Shown here one piece after another: positions 47,200 through 60,285 of a stretch of DNA of 64,000 nucleotides (the stretch's first letter is position 1; each line of letters opens with the position of its first letter). The stretch is from Acanthornis magna (Eukaryota; Chordata; Aves; Passeriformes; Acanthizidae): assembly GCA_036785705.1 (NCBI GenBank), contig JAWUZG010000157.1, forward strand, positions 744,001 to 808,000, read 5' to 3'. The position numbers and the translations under genes were made by a program. Under the pieces are notes generated by a model. The model did not search any database and had not been told where the DNA came from. It saw only the letters and a list, made by a program, of their open reading frames with translations.

Positions 47200-48525
47200 C
47201 TGCGTATTTAACCATAAGTTGTGTTATTTATCTTCCAAAATAAATATTGAAAACAAAGACAATATTAGTATTTTGTATTCCAAATACATTTTTGGAATTT
47301 GAAGATAGCATTTTACAAATTTCCATTTATCAAGCCCTGTCACTAGAATTCTTGGAAATAGGTTTTAAAACCAGTCCTATATTTCAATTCTTGAAGTGCC
47401 TTGCCCTGCAAGTTATCACGTAACTGGAAGAAATCATACCATTACCATAAACGACATAACATTAATACTCAGACTCAATTAAAATATTCAACCAGGATCC
47501 TTCTTGGTTTTTCTACACCTACAGAGCTGTTCATACTACCTTTCATCTTGTCAGAGTGCTGAGAGCAGGAGAGAGGTAAAAATGGATAGTGCTACAGTTG
47601 CACTAACTCACACTGTTCCAGCACTTCCATATCACTTCATTTTCAGAGGCCCTGGTTTTACTGCATGCTTCTCATCATAATTTGAAAGAGAAGTGTCTTT
47701 CAAAATGATTCTTCCATCTGATAAATTTGCCCTTTGACATTAATCACGTGCAAGCTATCTTAGTATCAAAGTCCTCATGGTGTCATGTCTATGATGCCTA
47801 CATCCAGAAATGAGCAAAGTATCACAAATAGCTAACCAAAAATCAAGAGAAAATAAAATTACGATGATCCTGATTTTGGAAGGAAAGACAGAATGTAAGT
47901 TCTGGAGTTTCTTCTACCTGAGCTAATTAAAAAAACGCTGGATAAGTTGAGTTCTGACCCATGGCTACTCACAGCCTTAGCTTCGCAGATAATGAACGTC
48001 TTATAAGAGGCACACTCATGTAGCAGTTTTAGACATAAGAAAAATTGTGATCAAATTCTGATCATAGTTATCAGTGCAGGAGTTCACAGACAGACAGCAG
48101 CACCACTTTACATTGCTGGAGAAAAAATGAAAAGAAAACCCTTCAGATTTCATCACCAATCTGATTTTGCTGCCATGTGAAAATTACTGGTGAATTTAAA
48201 TTGCAAATCATCTTAGTTCACAGAAGCATGTGTGTGCTCTGACTGAATTTGTTGGGATGGAACATATACTTTACCACAGATGCATAACTGCATTCTACCT
48301 TGATGAAATAGGACTCAGATGAGAAAATGACCCAGTTTACACACCTATGAATACTCTTCAGTTCACCTTCTCTACAGCCAAAAATCCCTTTAGAGAGAGC
48401 TGCACAAAAACCACAGGGGTGTGTTGGGACAGCTGTGCACTACAGTAAATGCAGTCATTTCACATCTCTTCTCTTTGCTCCCCACCCATTCCGTAACACA
48501 GATATTGCAAAATGTTTCTCTAGAC

Positions 48526-48782
48526 CTTAGAGACGTTTGCTGCACGGAACAATCTGGGTCCTGAGCAGTGAAAGTTGTCAACATGCTACCGGCAGGTAGC
48601 CCTTCTTCCTGACGCACAAGCTTGGGGTTTGGAACAAAAGATGGGCTCTCATTCACATCAATGACCGTAATGGACACGGTTGCTGTTGACTGAGGAGGAT
48701 GCTGAATCCCCTCAGCCAAAGGCACTTGATTTTCCACAGCTACAGTAAGTACAAACGTCCTGTTGGTCTCGAAGTCAAGAGG
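48526..48782 (-). pseudogene. CDH2-like exon 10 (EC3/EC4), weak donor
   Basis: 257 bases after TTTCCAG. It encodes [20 protein letters not shown]…, IDVNES and RQEEGL, ending QQTSLR. The donor is AG/GTCTAG: the GT is kept but positions +3 to +6 no longer resemble GTAAGT, so splicing may fail and read into a stop soon after. DPDRYMQQ reads DPDCSVQQ. Confidence 0.92.
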
Positions 48783-49843
48783 CTGGAAAGAGCAAAGAGC
48801 AGGAAGTGTTAACATTTACTCACAGTAGCGACGAACACACAATAACATTTTAAGTTTAAAGCACATTTTTAAAGATTACTTGTACTGCTTTTCTCAAAAA
48901 CGAGCACAGAGTCAGAAGAGAACACAGTATCATCACCTCAACCCAAGCCTGTGGGCTGGGGTTTTGCTTAGCAGCAGCAGCAGCAACAGTTTTGAAGTCA
49001 GAAGAGCTAGAAACCTTGTCATTCCTGGATTTCACTTACTCTGGTTCTGCCATCAGAGACACACGAGGAAACAAACAGTTTAATAACAAAATGATGAAGG
49101 AGCTCCCAGCTTTGTGCCAGGCACTCATGTGTGCCTCCTGATGATCTCTCCTGGGGAGAGAAAGCTGTCTCTTTCTGTTATGAGGATGAAAGCTTCCTTC
49201 AAACAAGTTCATGACCATAGCTATGCCCATAGATCAGAGATTCTCATGCCCTTAACATCTCATCAGAAAGACTCTCGGTAATCCCAGCCAACCCCATTTC
49301 TGGTACACCTACAGCTCCCATCTTCCCAGTGCAGACAACCTTCAATTTGGAGATTTCCTCACTGAGCTGCAGTCCAATTTAAGGAGAAGTAAAAGCAGTT
49401 TGAGTCAAGAGTTCCTCTGTCATGCTGCATAGGGTTGAGGCTCTCCTGGGGACAGGATTTGCCTCTGTACTATGCACTGTAGTACTCACACAGATTCCAG
49501 ACAAAGAAACCCTGTACCTTACATGGGCAGCTGGCAGGTGACCGTACGAACTAAGTGACAAGAGACAATCTCATCTTCATTACAGGTTGACAGATCAACT
49601 CGTTGCACTGCCAATAAAAACTGTAGGCAGGTTTCCAACTCTTTCCATGTCTGGGCACTTAAAGGAGTGCTGAAAAGCACAGACACTCACATAATTCTTC
49701 CTGGAAGACTGCAATATAACGATTGGTACCTCTGGGGAAGAGCAGTTATAAACCAGAGACAGTTCTTAAAAAAGCCCAGTGTGAATTACCATTAATGCTG
49801 TACGAAGGTTGCATCTTTTTGTCACCTAGATACTGGGAGAATT

Positions 49844-49890
49844 AAAACAAAACAAAACAAAACAAAACAAAACAAAGCAAAACAAAAAAC
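49844..49890. repeat. (AAAAC)n microsatellite
   Basis: About nine AAAAC units with one interruption, in intron 9. Confidence 0.95.
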
Positions 49891-50649
49891 CAAAGAAGAA
49901 AATAAAAAGTGAATATTTTAATTTCCAAATGGGAATACTGGCATCGCACATTTGACTTTGAAATGGATCAGGCAAAACCAGAGCAGTCCAACTCAGAGAT
50001 GAGACACTTATCAGAGGGTCATGAGCAAAGGTGGCTACTGCTTGGCAGGTTTAATTATAGAACCACATTGTTACTATCACTTGAAATAAGTCATCCCTCA
50101 CCACAGAGCTCTGCTGGCTAGAGCACGAAGATAGACAGGTTATTCCACAAAAGGTATTTAAATGAGGTTTTAAAAATAGCCAGTCTTTAAATGTCTTTTG
50201 TTAAGTACCCTCCCACCTATCATTTTTTCCTCTCTGATTGTGCTTTGATTGCCTGTATCTGTTCCTTAATGGAACATCTTGACATAAAATGTGCAGACAA
50301 CATGCAGGACTACTAATTGAGGAGGTAGGAAGCTGTTCCTTTAGACTAGCAAAAAATACTAAGCAGACACTTTTTCATGGAGTAATTTCTAACTTTTGGC
50401 ACATAAAGCTTCAAAATTTGTAATTTTTAACAACCTAGTCTGATTTTAAAAACTGATCAGATGGAGTACTATTGATAGCATAAGCAAGGTAACATTTGAA
50501 GAGACAGATTGCTAAATTCCACAAGACAGACAGCACCCATCCATTTTATTCCAGATTCATGCTGGCCTCAGGAATTCACATCCCCCCCTTCAGTGCTCTC
50601 CCACTTCTTCCTTCTCTGCTTAATTCTTTGAAACGCAAGCACGCCGTAC

Positions 50650-50835
50650 CTTCACAACAGTCACCAGCCCATCGTTGCTGCTGGGATCGGTCAGGATGGT
50701 GAACCGGCCCGTCGGGTCTCCTCCACTCATTCGGTACACGGCATTCCACGCCGGCGTGTGAGGCTGGTCTTTATCTGTGACCATCAGATTCGCTGCCATC
50801 ACATCCACCCTGTTTTCTGCTACTTCCCCGTAGAA
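50650..50835 (-). pseudogene. CDH2-like exon 9 (EC3)
   Basis: 186 bases (62 codons) between TTTTTGCAG and GTACGG. It encodes [20 protein letters not shown], then [25 protein letters not shown]. The usual GEVPEN reads GEVAEN; the calcium-binding Glu is kept. The conserved NLTVT glycosylation-type sequence reads NLMVT. Confidence 0.93.
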
Positions 50836-51183
50836 CTGCAAAAACCAAAGGAACACCTGACCTCGCCTGGAGAATCACCAAGAGCCACGCCGCGCTGAAC
50901 ATTCGTCAAAGAAGGGCAGCCCATCTCTCTTCACTGGAGCTCTGACAATTTATCTAATGATCTTTACCTGAGGCCACCCAGAGAACCAATGGCTTGATTC
51001 CCTTGTCAGCTTTTGCCTTTTGGCCAAAAGCAGAACACTGTATGTAAGGGATATAGATTCTGCACATATTTTAATTCTGCCTGCCAGTGTGGTATTTAAT
51101 AAGCAATAAATATTTACTGTCTGTGAATATAATGAGAAAAACAGAGAACGGTTATAAATATGCACATCCTTCAGTAACTCTCA

Positions 51184-51333
<150 letters not shown>

Positions 51334-52454
51334 CTAAAACACAAAATGACAACATAAGTTTTAGACAAAACTAACATTACTGCAGGACAGCAGGTGTTCC
51401 CAAAATTGCACTCCGCTAAGCAATGGAGCCTATCGCACTGTTTATTCTAGTTAGCATCACCCAAAATGACAGGAGCAAAGTTTGTGCCACAGGAATACAG
51501 CAGCAGGTTGCCCATATTGAACTACTGCCTGACTTTCTTCGAAGACCATCAAGGTAAGGACAGGCTGACTGCTTCCTACTCTAATACATCAAACCACTTT
51601 AGACAGTTAATGCATGATCACAGGTTTAACAACACTTTTCAAATAGTGAAAAGAGAACCTGAGTGCAGTTTAAACTAAAACAGGGAAAGTTCTCAAAAGC
51701 ATTTGAGAGCACTGAGCCAAGGTAGATTTGTTGGCCAAACGGCCACAACTGCCAAGGTTTTGTTTCAGCCAAGCCTGAGTATAAAACTGCTGCTGCAACT
51801 TCTTGTGATCTCTATGGAAACCAAAGATGTCGAGGCCAACAGAGACGAGTAAGGACACTCAGAGGAAGGGGGAGGGAAGCACCAAACAGGCTACTTCCAT
51901 CAATGTTAAACACCCTTGCAGAGTATGGCAGCCGTGGGCCCCCTCTGCCCCCACCCTTGAGCCAAGCACTTGCTCCCTCCTCACAGCTGGAGCGGGGCCA
52001 GGGTCCCTAAGCACCAGAAACGCCTGGCAGAGACCTGACCTCAGCCTGGGGAGCTGTTTAAAACAACATCGACAAGGTTCTATCCCAAAAGAAAAAGGAA
52101 AATCACAAAGACATCTTCTGTGCAGAGTTGCTGAAAAGTTTATTTTAACTCACTGCACTCAGATATTGAGCATGCTCCTTCATTTACCAGTTCATCGTCC
52201 TTCCTCAGAGAGAGGTGTTACTATTCAGTTCTTCCCAAAAGAAAGGACACAAACATAAAAAGCTGCCATTACTTTGAAACAGCACTTTCACAAACAGTTT
52301 ACTAACACTGGGAAAAACCTTCTGACAAAACAAAAATATTTCAAGAAAAGCATTATTTTTTATGGTTTGGGGTTTTTTTTCCACTTGGTACATTATTTTC
52401 TTCCACTATCTGAAGAGTGGGGTATGTAACAGATCACTTCTCATGGAAACAATT

Positions 52455-52560
52455 TATAGATTCATGAAACATGCTGAGTTGGAATGGACCCATCAGGATC
52501 AGAGTGTCCAACTCGTGAACCTAGGTAGGACACCCCAAGAATCACACTATTTACCAAAAG
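52455..52560 (-). mobile_element. CR1 LINE fragment
   Basis: The plus-strand text GAGTTGGAATGGACCCATCA followed by GTCCAACTC and AGGACACCCCAAGAATCACA is the reverse complement of the typical avian CR1 3' end. It is a short, old fragment. Confidence 0.6.
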
Positions 52561-55207
52561 GAATTACAGGTATTGATACAAAAAATAAGCAAGGACAATT
52601 CCACTGATTGTATTTAGCTTTCTTTCAAATTTTGGCCAGACAGTATGACAGACGTGAGAGCTTTAACAGTTATGCACATTTCCAAGCAGCAAATATGAGT
52701 CACTGACTAGAAAGTTGTAAAAATAAGCTGTATGGATCTTTATCTCCCACTGAAGATAATAATTTATGTTCATGTGCTCTTTCACACAGAAACCCTTACA
52801 AGACACCCCAAATGTGTATTGGTATATATGTACCCCACAACTCTTTAAAAAAGCAAGACTAGTATTAAGTCTACAGAAATGCAGGATATATGCTTAAAAA
52901 TGCATAACTACATACATGAATTCTAGCTTGGAAAATATACTTGCAAAATGACCTTCAAAAGGCTTTAAACATCCTGAAAGTTTCCGTCATGACACCAACA
53001 AGAGAAGCAGTCACGAGGGAATCAAAGAAATACTTTTACCACTTTCATCCAGGAAAAAAAATTATACTTTACTTACTGTGAAGCAATAAAATCTAAAGCA
53101 GTATTGAAGCAAATCTCGCTGCCATATGATTCTATGTTATTGAAACAGCAGGTGCTTCTGATTCATCTGGGTCTTAACACATTGATCCCAAGAAGCAAAT
53201 TTCATTAAGGAAACTCCATTATTATTACACAGAGACTCAGCTTCCTTATAATCATCTTATTTAATTCCAACAGAACCAGCACACTAGAAACTTCCCCAGA
53301 AAGTGCCCCAAAAGACAGACTATCAGTGGTTTTGTTTGGTTCCTTGTTTTTTTCCCCTCTTCCCAGCACTCACATAAAGCAGATCAACTGCTGACAATGA
53401 AATTTCAGAAATCAACAAGCACACAACTTTCCAAGCATGGGGAAATTGGGGGTGGTGGGTCTCCTCTTTTTACTGTGCTTTGAGAAGCAGCCAGGAATAA
53501 GCTGTGGAGCATGTGTCAGCAGCCTGCACAGAGACTTAGCAGCAACACATCCAAAAACGAACCGGCAGCTTCAAGAAAGAACGCAGAGCTCATCAGTTCA
53601 CATCTTTCCACTTCAACACAGGCCAAATAAAAGAGCACTTCACTGAATTAACCTCACGTGAAGCAGGAATGTCAGCGTGTAAATTTAAGTATCCTGCCTG
53701 ACTTCTTCAGCACCTCCAGCAGTAAGGCAGATGTTTTAATGCTGAAGTGAATTCCACAGCAATAGCGGAAGAAATAAGAGCAGCTGGATCTCATGAAACA
53801 GCATCTTTGGAGATAACAAATGAAAGATTTCTTCTGCCTTAAGCTGTGTTTCCTTACCTAAGCAAATCTCCTCCTGTGCATGTTAGCACAGACAATGCAT
53901 TGTGCATGTTAATCTAAAATACCAGCAGATGAGGAATGCTATCAGAGGAACCACTTCTTTTTATTTAACGCCTACAACAGTTACGCTCCCGTAAATAATG
54001 TGTCACATTATTTAAGAATTTAAAATTCTGTCTAGCATTTTATGACTTTAATTAGAGCTTTATAAAGAGAGACACTACTTAGAGGAAAGAGCGGAAAGGC
54101 AGAAGTGGGAAGACCAGCTGGGGTACATGGACAACAAGGCACTCCCCAGCCCAGTGTCAGAACACGATTCAGCTTTGGCCTTCTAGACTCCTGGTCATTT
54201 TAATTTAATTGACTTCCACAAAATGAGTCAGGAAATGGAGGAAGCAAAGCAATGGCTTGAGAAGGAAACCATTTTATTTCATATTAGTCTAATTTAATAT
54301 TTGAATGATTTCATGTTAATCATTAATATCCAGTATGCTCAAGAAATGTTTCTATATACACATTTGGGTATCAGCTGAGTGATCCATCAGGAAAACTGAT
54401 GATGAATGACAAGGCTTTTCCAGCTGTTAATGTGAGGGTCTAAGCTCCACAGGCAGCTGGTTTCTTCCGAGTTAAATCCCTCCAGTACAGCTAGTCACCA
54501 AGTGATAAAACCTCAAGAATTATGGCTTTGTCCTTCTGAGAGTTCATCTGTCAAAGATGACCAGGGGATTTTAAAAACAAGGGCAAAGCTGCCCATCATT
54601 CTTTTAATTTAATAGGGCAATACTGTAAAGTTCAGGGTTTTCCTTTGCTTAAATCCCTTCTCTTCAAAACCAACTTAAACAGAATGAATGTTAAGAAAAC
54701 CTCAAAAATTAATTGCAATATCTAACAGTCTGTTTAGCTTTTCAAATCTTCTGATTGCCCCTTTCAAACTGAAATGCATCAGAATATTAATAGCAAACCC
54801 AGAACTTAGAAAGCATTTTTATTCTCCATTTTAAATAACTACAAACAAGCAGCTAAAAAATGAACAGCAAATCCAGTACTTCGGATTTAATGAGCTAAAA
54901 TGAGGTTAGTAAAACAGAAGTTGAAACAAGATGCGTTCAAATGAGATTTGTTTGGATTTTAAAGCTTGTTTATAAAATAATGCTTATCTCTTGTGAAGTT
55001 TTCAAGTGGTTTAAAAGCACAGTTAGTCCATGTGACAGATTTGGAGTTGGGAGTGAAATATTTTTATTCCCAACCTCACAGATGGGTGAATTAGAGCAGA
55101 GGATCTGGTACCCTCCTTCTCTGGTGGTGAGCACAGTGAAGAACTGTCTAGACAGAATGGGCCTTGCCCAGCACACAGCAGTGAATTACTGACAGATTAT
55201 GTCTCTA

Positions 55208-55237
55208 TTATTATTATTATCATCATTATTATTATTG
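55208..55237. repeat. (ATT)n microsatellite
   Basis: ATT repeat with two ATC units in intron 7. Confidence 0.9.
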
Positions 55238-55864
55238 CATTGCTCTGCTTTAGTGTGTACCTGTTTCTTAAGCGCAAACAGACTTATGGGACAAGATCCC
55301 TTCCATGACCCCACACAGCCAAGAGTAACTACACGTATGGAATATGTAGGTCCAGTTTTCATCCCCAACGTAATTTTCTGTCCTCTGCATTTTTGTACTC
55401 TGGGACTTAGACAATGACCAGTGTCAAAAGGGTGAAGAGAAGGACTAAGTTAAGACTGAGGAGGGGGAGAAATATTTCACAGCATCATCAACTGTTTGGA
55501 CTAGACGTGACCATAATGATCATCTAGTACCAGACTCCCTGCCCTGGGTAGGGACACCTCCAACTCCAGCGGGTTGCTCAGAGCCCCATCCAACCTGCTC
55601 TTGAACTCCTCCAGGGATGGGGCACCCAGAACTTCTCTGCGCAACCTGTTCCAGTGTCTTACCACCCTCACAGTAAAGAATTTCTTTATCTGCTCGAAAT
55701 CCACCTGCTTTCAGTTTATAGTAATTTCTCCTTGCCCTATTCAATACCCCTCTCCAGGCTCTCCTGGAGTTCCCATTTAGACATCGGAAGGCAGCTCCCC
55801 AGGGCCTTCTCTACTCCAGGCTGAACAGTCCCAGCCCTCTCAGCCTGTCTTCACAGGAGAGGTG

Positions 55865-56501
55865 TGTAGAAATCTGAACGCCTGACGTGGACCTCAGTCG
55901 GAAGAGCATGCGGTTTATTGTAATAAAGAGTGTGGGGGTAAGAGACCTGCTATGAAGCACCAGGCTTGGCCCAGAGCAGGTCAGAGAGGCGAGAGAGAGA
56001 GAGGTACAGCAATCGGGAATGCGGAATACAAAATAGAATAGTATGGGTTAAGGGTGTAACGGTACCGTCGTCACTGCTTACAATACAATAAATCATGTTC
56101 AGTGCTGAATATTCTAATTTTCACTAACCAATCTAAGACAAGATATAAATTCTATAGCATTTACATACAGCCTATGAGCATCCTTGTATTACCATATGGC
56201 GTAATATTTTAAACCCTAAAAACTGCTTTTTTGGACCTTATGCTAAGTTGGTAGGCTCTGCTCTGCCCTTTGGACCTGCAGGCAGGCAGGGGCTATTGTC
56301 TAATCACCAAGGGGTATTGTTCTATCAGAGAGGGTGGTGAGCCTTCAGTGGCCATACCATTGTTTTCTTGTTATTCAGTAAATGGGGTTTGGTATCTCAA
56401 AGCTTGTCTTCATTTCAATCTAGCTTATAGTTTCTATACTCTCAGCATCTTTTGCTAGGTAATAATTTCTATAATATTTTCCTTTTTCTTCCTCCCCAAC
56501 A
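55865..56501 (-). mobile_element. Solo LTR 1 (ERVK-like) inside CR1, 637 bp
   Basis: Boundaries on the plus strand are TGTAGAAATC…CCCCAACA, flanked by a perfect 6-bp duplication GAGGTG (55859-55864 and 56502-56507). On the minus strand it starts TGTTGGGGAGGAAG and carries AATAAACCGC, a polyadenylation signal near its end. TG…CA ends with 6-bp target duplications are typical of class II (ERVK/alpharetrovirus-like) elements. No internal sequence remains. Confidence 0.88.
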
Positions 56502-56716
56502 GAGGTGCTCCAGCCTTCTGATGATCTTCACATCCCTCCTCTGGACTTGCTCCAGCAGGTCCATGTCTTTCCTGTGCTGAGAAGCCCAGATCTGGATGCA
56601 GCACTCCAGGTGGGGTGTCACAGGAGCAGAATAGCGGAGGAGAATCACCTCCCTCGACCTGGTGGCCATGCTGCTTTTGATGCAGCCCTGGCTATGACTG
56701 CCTGCAAGTGCACACT

Positions 56717-57328
56717 TGTAGAAAAGAAATCGCGGGGGGCTGCCGTGGATACCTCTGTGGTGAAGGACAGTTTAGACAGAGCTCTCAGGAGACAGTCTCC
56801 AAGCGTGCAGGTTTATTGCGAAAGAGAGTGTGGGAAGGGAGGCCTGCCAGGGAGCTGCAGGGCGCAGCCCCAAGGCAGGTAAGGGAGGTGGGAGAGAGAG
56901 AGAGAGGAAGTTCCGAAGGGGCAGAAGGGAGGCAGAAGGGGCCAATCTGTCCCTTGCAAACTCGTAAATCAGGTTCTATGATGAATATTCTAATTTCTAC
57001 TAACCAATCTAGGACAAGATACAAATTCTACATCATTTACATATAGCCTATGAGAGTCCCTGTATTACCATATGCTGTTACATATTTAAATCCTGAAAAA
57101 CTGGTTCTTCAACCTCTTGTTGGGTTGATTAAGATCAGCTGGATTTTGGATCCACCCTAGAGTGGCTGTTGTGAGAACAACAGGTTGATAAGCCTTCCCT
57201 CCAGCTATTCACTGATTGGTATTTCAAAACTTGTCTTCATTTCAATCTCTCCTAAGGTTTCAATATTCTCAGCATCTTTTGCCAGGCAATAATTTCCATA
57301 AGACTTTCCTATTTCTTCTTCCCCAACA
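56717..57328 (-). mobile_element. Solo LTR 2 (same family) inside CR1, 612 bp
   Basis: TGTAGAAAAG…CCCCAACA on the plus strand, with a perfect 6-bp duplication CACACT (56711-56716 and 57329-57334). It aligns with solo LTR 1 over most of its length (for example CTAACCAATCTA and CATTTACATA blocks) but differs in the U5-side 200 bp. On the minus strand AATAAACCTGCACGC gives the polyadenylation signal. Same orientation as LTR 1. Confidence 0.88.
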
Positions 57329-57433
57329 CACACTGTCAGCTCACGTCCAGTCTCTCAGCCACCCACACCCCCGAGCTGTGCATCTCCACAACATTAAATA
57401 CAACCCAGCCCACAGGATTAAGACCTGCCATAC

Positions 57434-57606
57434 CTCTCTGTCAAGCCCAGCTGCTACAGTGATAATGTCACCATTTTCATAGTTGATTGTAAACATGTTT
57501 GGAGAGGGGCTGCTCGGGGCCTGGGACAAAATTCTGTATCTCAGCATCCCATTCTGTGTGTTGGGATCATCGGCATCGATGGCAGTAACAGTCATCATGT
57601 AGGTTC
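57434..57606 (-). pseudogene. CDH2-like exon 7 (EC2)
   Basis: 173 bases, acceptor CTGCTAG, donor GAG/GTATGG. It encodes [15 protein letters not shown]…, [11 protein letters not shown] and GLDRE. FTINNETGDI reads [16 protein letters not shown] and LDRE calcium ligands are kept. Confidence 0.94.
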
Positions 57607-58639
57607 CTAGCAGCAGGATAAATAATTGATGTTATATGAACAGTTAACACTCAGATTATACAAGATCACTTTACAGCAGTGGTCAAAGTATGTATTTCTT
57701 TTGGTAAAATCTGCACATTCCTTCTTTCCTTAAAACAAACCAGCTAAACTCAAGACTCACCAACAGAGTAATTAAAATACGTAAGAGGAGATAAAAATGC
57801 TCTGTTTATAAAATACTGGACTTGCTTATAACTGAAGAAGCTACATAAACACTGAAATCCTACAATTCTGCCACAAATAACATTTCTGTAACGAGAACAT
57901 CTGATTTTTACATGCTTACCTTATTAATTGGGCCAAAGGAAATATACTTATTGTTCAAAATTGGTGGACGTACTGATAGTGACTTAAAATCAATATAAAT
58001 AATATTCTTTCTGAAGTCTTTGAGATACATCTCAAATGCCAAGCAAATGCTGCAAAGTTAGAAAACACATTTCTGGTGCTAACCTTTCATTTTGCACTTC
58101 TGACAAATTAAGAAAGTGGTGTCAGCCATACTGCAAACTTTAGTCTGAGCTGATTAGAATTTTAACGAGATCTGAACAACACTTAGGTTTTCTTGAGAAT
58201 TCAAATGATACTGATTTCAAATCCCAGTATTTGCAAAGCCTCTGGGAATCAAAACCAGAACTGGATCTAGTGACATTTTGGAAGTCTCTTATACCCTGAC
58301 TTGTCAACTAAATGAACATCAATGTCTATCATAAAAATAAATATAAGAACTGTGATGTTATAATTAGGATTTTCAAAAACATGAACCAGATGTCATATTC
58401 TTAAAGCTTTCCCTCGTTTTCGTTCATGTACATAGCAATTTTGTCTTTTGGAAATGAATCCTAGTATGCTAAAAAGTGCTTTGAAAATAGGGTGAAACAA
58501 GAAGATCTGAGATTTTGCTCAAAACACTAAAGACACCTTTCAAAGTTTTACAAAGTCTGAAGCCACCCCCTTAATCACCTTCAAAATGATACTGTAAATA
58601 TGACACTTCAAGATAATACCTCTGCCTCCCATGTATTAC

Positions 58640-58784
58640 CTGGCTCTGATCCCTTAGGGACTGTCCCATTCCAAACCTGGTGTAAGAATTCAGGTCTATT
58701 GTCATTCATGTCAATGACATTAATAACAATGGTAGTAGAATTTTCCACCTGGTTTCCATTTACATCCACTGTGTGTGCTCTCAG
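58640..58784 (-). pseudogene. CDH2-like exon 6 (EC1/EC2)
   Basis: 145 bases, acceptor TTTTTGCAG, donor G/GTAATA. It encodes [34 protein letters not shown] and NGTVP. The HAV tripeptide of classical cadherin EC1 reads HTV; the calcium motif DMNDNRPE is intact. Confidence 0.95.
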
Positions 58785-60120
58785 CTGCAAAAATCATTAA
58801 AAGTATTAGAATTTGCACAACGTATAGGTGTAGATATAATAATAGTGACAGGAAGTTTCAGGCCAGGCATTTTTAGCTCAGTGTATTGTGTATGCTCCCT
58901 CATATCGACCTTTTAAGTTTTCAAGTTGTTAATGGAACTGTTGTTCAGACTTCCAAACTATTCTAAGCTACAGACTTCCTTCTTTCATTTGATGAAAATT
59001 ATATTAGATCATGTAATTTTGATTACTACTAGTGCCTGCTGTCATATAGAATTCTAGTTTTAATACTGGCTATTAGAAAACGTTTTCTAAAAATATGCAG
59101 ATTTAAATGTAAATCTATGTGTTTAGACCAGAGCACGGCCATTGCTAGGGAAAACAGCAACTTTCTGCTACAGCAGTCCTGCTGATGCCCACTTTATATA
59201 TATACACCCAAATATCTTATGGCTACAAAACTACTAGAAAGTAGCAAGATGGCATTATTAACTCACCACTCTGGAAATGATTCATATCCATGTAAATTCC
59301 TAAGTCAGTAAAGTTTTGAATTGCCAAAATTGCTCAGTTAAAATCTTACAGATGCTGGAGTTGTTGTTTGAGAGAGCCTTTCGCTCACGCCTCCCGCTGC
59401 GTCCTGTTTGGGACCAGCACTCAAAGGGCTCCCTGGACCACAAGGCAGGGAGTGTTTTAATCCACAACATGCTGGAAAATTCTCTCTAGGAGCTGGGTGA
59501 CTTTTGTCATGATTTCAGCATGGCCTCCCAAAAGCACAGACAACTTTAGGTCACAGCCTGCCCTCCCCTCTTCATTGAAACTCTCCTTTTCCACTAATAC
59601 TGGAATCTGTAGGGTCTACTTTGTCCATTTCTTTAGAGCAAAGAATATCATTTTCATAAGCTGACAGACCGCATTTACAATTCTATTAAAATGCTTAGAT
59701 TTGCCCCTAAAATAAAAATTGGTACGTTATTCTTCCCATCCATTTCTCAAATCACAGCTGCTGCAATTCTAATAGCACTCACATCCTCATTTAAGTTGCT
59801 GAATTAAAAATAGACTTTTGAAAAGTATACAGTTCAGTGGAGATTGTGATCAATGGCCTGTACTTGAAATATAAGCCACAGTATCCCTATTTCAATCTTT
59901 TAAAATTACATTATCTAAATACATTTAATCACTGTTTACGTATGTTAATGTACTTCAGCTGTTTAAATATAGTAAGAGTTAGCCTTATTAAGTACAATAA
60001 ATACAAATCTGCTACAAACTCTTCAAATCATATCTCATACAAAACTAAACGCTGGCTGCTCAAGTCATGTTTGAAGCAGATGTTCATCTTCAATTTGATA
60101 ATCTGATTTATGGTAAATTA

Positions 60121-60285
<165 letters not shown>

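Larger units (their letters stand above)
55501..57410 (-). mobile_element. CR1 LINE, 5'-truncated, interrupted by two solo LTRs
   Basis: Three CR1 pieces lie in order on one strand: 55501-55864 (3' end, with reading-frame remnants of the ORF2 C terminus, WNRLRREVLGAPSLEEFKSR), 56502-56716 (ORF2 region; plus CTCCAGGTGGGGTGTCACAG) and about 57329-57410. Joined, they form one truncated element whose 5' end comes within about 25 bases of the exon 7 donor. The 57335-57410 part is less certain. Confidence 0.8.
51334..57433 (-). other. CDH2-like intron 7
   Basis: 6.1 kb intron. It holds a CR1 fragment (52455-52560), an (ATT)n microsatellite (55208-55237) and a CR1 element split by two solo LTRs (55501-57410). 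Nothing gene-like is seen from 52600 to 55200. Confidence 0.65.
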
